Shown here: one piece after another, positions 60,517 to 64,000 of the stretch
Layout of the letters: every line of letters begins with the position of its first letter
Position numbering within the stretch: position 1 is the stretch's first letter
Assembly: GCA_035532295.1 (NCBI GenBank)
Contig: DATKRH010000247.1
Location: 17,364 to 81,363 of the forward strand
Origin: DASUBV01 sp035532295
GTDB taxonomy: Bacteria > Actinomycetota > Actinomycetes > Streptosporangiales > Streptosporangiaceae
DNA length: 64,000 nucleotides
Reading direction: 5' to 3'
Translations under genes and position numbers: made by a program
The notes under the pieces: model-generated
The model's input: only the letters and a program-made list of their open reading frames with translations
What the model was told of the DNA's origin: nothing
The model's database searches: none

Positions 60517-61536
60517 CTACCGGCGCGGGTCGACGTGCACCTTGGGGGCGTCACCCCACGCCGGGTTCCGGTGACCGGCCAGGATGCCGGCGACCTCGTC
60601 GAGGCCGATCGTGGCGGCGACGAGCGGCCGGGGGTCGACCTCGCCGGCTGCGTAGCTCTTGATGGCATCGGCCAGCCCGGCCGAGCCGCCGAGCAGCCCG
60701 ACGATCGTGACGTCCTTGAGGACCGCCGTCCGGGTGTCGATCGTGCTCGGCCGCCCGGCCAGCCCGATGTACACGACCCGGCCGCCGGGTTCCACCAGGT
60801 CCAGGGCCCGGGCGGGCAGACCGGGAGCGTTGGACGCGTCGACCACCGCATCCCAGCGCAGCGGGGGCAGCGTCCGCGCGGTCCAGGCCCGGTCCAGGCC
60901 CAGCGATCGCGCGAACCGCAGCGAGGCCCCGGTCTCGCCGAGCAGGTGCACCTCGACGCCGCCGGCTGCGGCGAGCTGCGCGACCAGCAGCCCGATCGTG
61001 CCCGGGCCGAGCACCAGCATCCGGTCGCCCGGGCTGAGGCCGGCGCCGCGGACCGCGCGCATGGCGTTGCCGCCCGGCTCCGCGAGGGCGCCCAGCGCCG
61101 GGTCCATGCCGTCGGGCAGGGCGTGCAGGGCCCGCGCCAGCATCGGAAGCTGGCCGGCGAGGGCGCCCGGCCAGCCGCCGCGGATCCCGACCTCGAACCG
61201 GTCGGCGCACAGGTGATGGCGGCCCGCGTGGCAGCGCCGGCAATCGCCGCAGCCGAGCATCGTGTCGCCCGTCACCCGCTGGCCGAGCCAGGCCTGGTCA
61301 ACGCCTTCGCCGGCCGCGCCGACGACGCCGCTCCACTCGTGGCCGATGCGGACCGGATAGGTAGTCTCGCCGGTGTGCAGGTAGGCGAGCTCACCGGTGA
61401 ACAGCTCCACGTCCGTCCCGCAGACCCCGGCTCGCTCGACGTCCACGATGACCTCGCCCGGACGCGGCCGCGGCGGCTCGACCTCCCGCACCGCGCCGCG
61501 GCCCGGCCCGGTGATCACGAACGCCCGCATCGTCAC
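60517..61536 (-). CDS. zinc-dependent medium-chain dehydrogenase
   Basis: A 339-residue MDR alcohol/polyol dehydrogenase. Catalytic zinc ligands: Cys in GVCGTD and the His/Glu of IGHEWSG. Structural zinc: CGDCRRCHAGRHHLC (four Cys). NAD(P) binding: VLGPGTIGLLVAQLA. Substrate unknown (sugar or alcohol). Divergent from the epimerase-like gene at 61729, with which it could share a carbohydrate pathway (inference). Confidence 0.87.
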   Translation of the reverse strand: MTMRAFVITGPGRGAVREVEPPRPRPGEVIVDVERAGVCGTDVELFTGELAYLHTGETTYPVRIGHEWSGVVGAAGEGVDQAWLGQRVTGDTMLGCGDCRRCHAGRHHLCADRFEVGIRGGWPGALAGQLPMLARALHALPDGMDPALGALAEPGGNAMRAVRGAGLSPGDRMLVLGPGTIGLLVAQLAAAGGVEVHLLGETGASLRFARSLGLDRAWTARTLPPLRWDAVVDASNAPGLPARALDLVEPGGRVVYIGLAGRPSTIDTRTAVLKDVTIVGLLGGSAGLADAIKSYAAGEVDPRPLVAATIGLDEVAGILAGHRNPAWGDAPKVHVDPRR

Positions 61537-61676
61537 CTCGGCTTCGCCCCGGCCGCATCCGGGCGGACGAGCCGGCTCGCCCAGAGTAGAGCACGACGCG
61601 TCGAGGCCCGGGCGCCCGGCGCGTCATGTCATGATCGCCGGGTAGGCCCGATCTGGGCCGACCGGATCGCGGCCGC

Positions 61677-61715
61677 CGAACGCAGCAACCGAACGCAGCA
61701 ACCGAACGCGGCACC
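61677..61715. repeat. 13-nt tandem repeat, 3 copies
   Basis: Unit CGAACGCAGCAAC at 61677 and 61690, and a diverged copy at 61703, ending 14 bp before the start of the following gene, next to its ribosome site. Confidence 0.85.
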
Positions 61716-61728
61716 AGAGAGGGCGAGC

Positions 61729-62589
61729 ATGACACACGTAGTGGTGACGGGCGGCAGCGGCAAGCTCGGTCAGCCATGCCTGACCGAGCTGACGGAGCAC
61801 GGGTACCAGGTCACCAACGTCGACCTGGCTCCGCCGCCCGACAATTCGATCCCCTACCTGCGGGCCGACCTGACCGACATGGGCCAGGCGATGGAGGCGC
61901 TGCACCAGATCGACGACCGGTACAGCAAGGTCGACGCCGTGGTCCACCTCGGCGCGGTGCCCGCGCCGGGCATGGTGCCGGGCGCCGAGCTCTTCCGCAA
62001 CAACGCCATCAGCACCTATAACGTGTTCGCCGCGGCCCGTCACTTCGGCATCCGCAACGTGGTGTGGGCGTCCAGCGAGACCGTCCTGGGGCTGCCCTTC
62101 GACACGCCGCCGCCCTACGTCCCCGTGGACGAGGAGTACACGCCGCGGCCGGAGTCCGCCTACTCGCTCTCCAAGGCGCTGGGCGAGGAGATGGCCCGGC
62201 AGTTCTGCCGCTGGGAGCCCGAGATGAAGATCATCGGCCTGCGCTTCTCCAACGTCATGCTGGTCTCCGACTACGCGGAGTTTCCCGGCTTCGACGCCGG
62301 CCCCGAGCTCCGCAAGTGGAACCTGTGGTCCTACATCGATGCCCGGGACGGGGCGCAGGCGGTGCGCAAGGCCCTGGAGGCCCCGCTGACCGGCGCGGAT
62401 GTCTTCATCATCGCCAGTCCGGACACCGTCATGACCCGCCCGGTCGCCGACCTGGTCGCCGAGGTCTACCCGGGGGTGCCCTGGCAGCGCGAGGTGGGAC
62501 CGCACGACACGCTGCTGTCCATCGAGAAGGCCCGGCGGGTGCTGGGGTACGACCCGCAGTACAGCTGGCGGTCGGAGGTCGGCGCCTAG
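61729..62589 (+). CDS. NAD-dependent epimerase/dehydratase family (uronate dehydrogenase-like)
   Basis: A 286-residue extended short-chain dehydrogenase. N-terminal VVVTGGSGKLGQ is the dinucleotide loop, VDAVVHLGAVPAPG follows, and the catalytic Tyr/Lys are in SAYSLSKALGEE. The form resembles uronate dehydrogenases that oxidise glucuronate/galacturonate at C1. ATG 61729 follows GAGAGGGCGA. Divergent from the zinc dehydrogenase. Confidence 0.85.
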   Translation: MTHVVVTGGSGKLGQPCLTELTEHGYQVTNVDLAPPPDNSIPYLRADLTDMGQAMEALHQIDDRYSKVDAVVHLGAVPAPGMVPGAELFRNNAISTYNVFAAARHFGIRNVVWASSETVLGLPFDTPPPYVPVDEEYTPRPESAYSLSKALGEEMARQFCRWEPEMKIIGLRFSNVMLVSDYAEFPGFDAGPELRKWNLWSYIDARDGAQAVRKALEAPLTGADVFIIASPDTVMTRPVADLVAEVYPGVPWQREVGPHDTLLSIEKARRVLGYDPQYSWRSEVGA

Positions 62590-62611
62590 CCGGTTCAGGC
62601 CAGGTAGCCGG

Positions 62612-63433
62612 TCAGGCCCGCGGGAGCGAGCGGTCTAGACGGCGGGCTACGTGCAGCACTGAGCCCCAGTGCCGCCACAGCCGGCCGTCGGGGCGCTGGC
62701 CGAGCCGGCGGCGGATCTCTGCGTAGAGCCGCTGCCGCCGCGGTTCCGCCATGGCGATGTGCCCGGAGAACGTGTCCAGCAGGCCGATGTACCCGTCGGC
62801 GTCGTAGCTGACCTCCCAGTCGAACTGGCGGACGACCACGTCGCCGAACAGGCCGCTGGCCTCGATGTCGGCCCGGCTATCGGGCACCGCGCCCGGCCGG
62901 GGCCAGACCGTGCCCGGCGGGAGGCCCTCGCCGATCTCGTCGTACACGTCCTGGATGTCGCGGAAGAAGGGGTCGCCGCCGTCCGGGAAGACGTGCGCCT
63001 GGCCCCAGAAGGCGAGCTGCCCGCCGGGCGCCAGCAGCGACCAGGCCTGCTGGTAACGCGTGGCGGGGTCAATCCAGTGCCAGGAGGTCGCGGCGAAGAC
63101 CAGGTCGAAGGTCTCCCCCGGCGGCGGCTGCCACGTCTCGAAGGAAGCGTTGATGACCTCGACGGCCGGGAATGCCGCCAGGTTCCGCCGCGCCGCGGCG
63201 GCCAGGCCGGCGCCGATCTCCAGGCAGGTGATCGCCAGCCCGCGCCGCGCCAGCGGCAGCGTCGCCTTGCCGGTGGCGCAGCCGACCTCCAGCAGCCGGT
63301 CGTCCGGCCCGATGCCCGCGGCCGCCACGAGCTCGTCGTAGAGCCGCGCCGGGTACTCCGGCCGTGCCTCCTGATACAGCCCCGCTGCGCGGTCGAACGT
63401 CGCGCGCAGTTGCTCGCGCTCGCTGGTGTCCAT
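62612..63433 (-). CDS. class I SAM-dependent methyltransferase
   Basis: A 273-residue methyltransferase: RLLEVGCATGKATLPLARRG (motif I), CLEIGAG, and VFAATSWHWIDP/LLAPGGQLAF (motifs II-III). Similar in type to the enzyme at 7609-8451. Start ATG 63433 is preferred; the open frame to 63493 continues into an SDR remnant. Substrate unknown. Confidence 0.86.
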   Translation of the reverse strand: MDTSEREQLRATFDRAAGLYQEARPEYPARLYDELVAAAGIGPDDRLLEVGCATGKATLPLARRGLAITCLEIGAGLAAAARRNLAAFPAVEVINASFETWQPPPGETFDLVFAATSWHWIDPATRYQQAWSLLAPGGQLAFWGQAHVFPDGGDPFFRDIQDVYDEIGEGLPPGTVWPRPGAVPDSRADIEASGLFGDVVVRQFDWEVSYDADGYIGLLDTFSGHIAMAEPRRQRLYAEIRRRLGQRPDGRLWRHWGSVLHVARRLDRSLPRA

Positions 63434-63451
63434 GACGGGTCCGTTATATAT

Positions 63452-63606
63452 CCCATGCCACCGGTCGCGCCGATGATCTGGCCGGTAATCCACCAGGCGT
63501 CCGGGCCGGCGAGCAGCGCGACGAAGTCGGCGATGTCGGCCGGCTCGCCCACCTGGCCCAGGCGGCGCTGCCCGGGCCGGCGCCAGCTGACCGACAAGAC
63601 CGGGCT
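63452..63606 (-). pseudogene. short-chain dehydrogenase C-terminal remnant
   Basis: The frame reads RLGQVGEPADIADFVALLAG then WWITGQIIGATGGM, the conserved C-terminal end of classical FabG-like SDRs. Upstream it joins IS4 sequence directly, so the first ~200 residues are missing; the insertion or an associated deletion destroyed the gene. Confidence 0.75.
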
Positions 63607-63613
63607 GACGGCA

Positions 63614-64000
63614 GGTGAGGTGACCAGGCAGAACAGCTCCGGCACGTGCTGGCCTTCCACGGTCACCCAGTACTCGATGACGCGGACGGTCACGGTGACG
63701 CCGTCACCGGAGATCTCCGCGAGATACGAGCCGTCGGCGAGGATCTCCGAGATCCTTTTCAGCGGGATGTCGCTTTTCAGCCGGATCAGGACGTGCGTGC
63801 AGGCCATGAGCTGGGCGATCCGGGCCGCGCCGGGATAGCTGCGGTCCATGATCCAGATCCGGTCTCATCGCCACTAGCAGCCGGATCGCCAGCGGCAGCG
63901 ACATCAGCCGCCGGCGCTCAGGCCTCGCCAGGCGCCCGCCGGCGATCGCCCGCCCGGCCAGGTCCCCGATCACCCCGTCGCCCAGATGAGCCTCCAGCTC
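63614..64000 (-). mobile_element. IS4-family remnant with internal deletion (runs to window edge)
   Basis: 63623-63853 matches the central IS4 block at 22469-22698 at about 90% identity (MDRSYPGAARIAQ through VIEYWVTVEGQ). 63860-64000 encodes the N-terminal domain (EAHLGDGVIGDLAGRAIAGG and RRLMSLPLAIRLLVAM). The part between, with the first catalytic Asp, is deleted, and the frames differ across the joint. The C-terminal third is also gone, fused to the SDR remnant. Confidence 0.82.

Overview
This is a very GC-rich chromosomal segment of an actinomycete. The signs are strongly GC-biased third codon positions, many GTG/TTG starts, ATGA/GTGA gene overlaps, DUF397, DUF5753 and DUF3040 proteins, a mycothiol-dependent (maleylpyruvate-isomerase-like) enzyme, a HrdB/SigA-type sigma factor and a complete menaquinone gene set. 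The content fits a Streptosporangiales- or Streptomyces-like lineage, but the genus cannot be fixed from the sequence.

Layout. 0-4 kb: a translationally coupled minus-strand operon of three different radical SAM proteins (AmrS-like, SPASM, HemW-like); the last runs off the left edge. 4.4-18.6 kb: mostly housekeeping or catabolic single genes (LOG, PaaI, alpha/beta hydrolases, Nudix, methyltransferase, 14-TM exporter, flavin monooxygenase). Among them is a coupled CHAD-ParA pair that looks like a polyphosphate-granule positioning module. 18.7-28.2 kb: a mobile-element island with a decayed DUF6192 gene, an XRE/DUF397 pair, a truncated group II intron sitting in a truncated IS4 transposase, an intact IS110 element with a conserved non-coding left end (candidate bridge RNA), an MFS exporter of foreign codon use, an IS110 remnant with its right end inverted, and a second DUF397 beside a broken XRE gene.

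28.5-42.6 kb: a fluoride-channel operon (crcB-DUF190-crcB) coupled to menF, then a five-gene peptide ABC importer, then menD-menC-menB on the minus strand and menE divergent from menB. Together menF, D, C, B and E cover the chorismate to dihydroxynaphthoyl-CoA steps of menaquinone synthesis, split by the transporter operon. 42.8-46.8 kb: a primary-type sigma factor with a 15-nt repeat expansion and a strong terminator, then an autoregulated-looking MarR gene coupled to a ClC/CBS chloride transporter. 46.8-63.4 kb: a DUF222-HNH protein with a collagen-like Gly/Pro linker, a PIG-V-like membrane glycosyltransferase, a flavoprotein, acetyltransferases, a phosphotransferase coupled to a methionine aminopeptidase, an MFS permease with a large extra domain, a pentapeptide-repeat protein, and two dehydrogenases. 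63.4-64 kb: a second, internally deleted IS4 remnant abutting an SDR remnant.

Two general patterns stand out. First, gene decay is visible outside the island as well (transglutaminase, MarR and SDR fragments). Second, short tandem repeats whose unit is a multiple of 3 nt have expanded inside poorly conserved loops of many unrelated genes. No rRNA, tRNA or CRISPR array was found.
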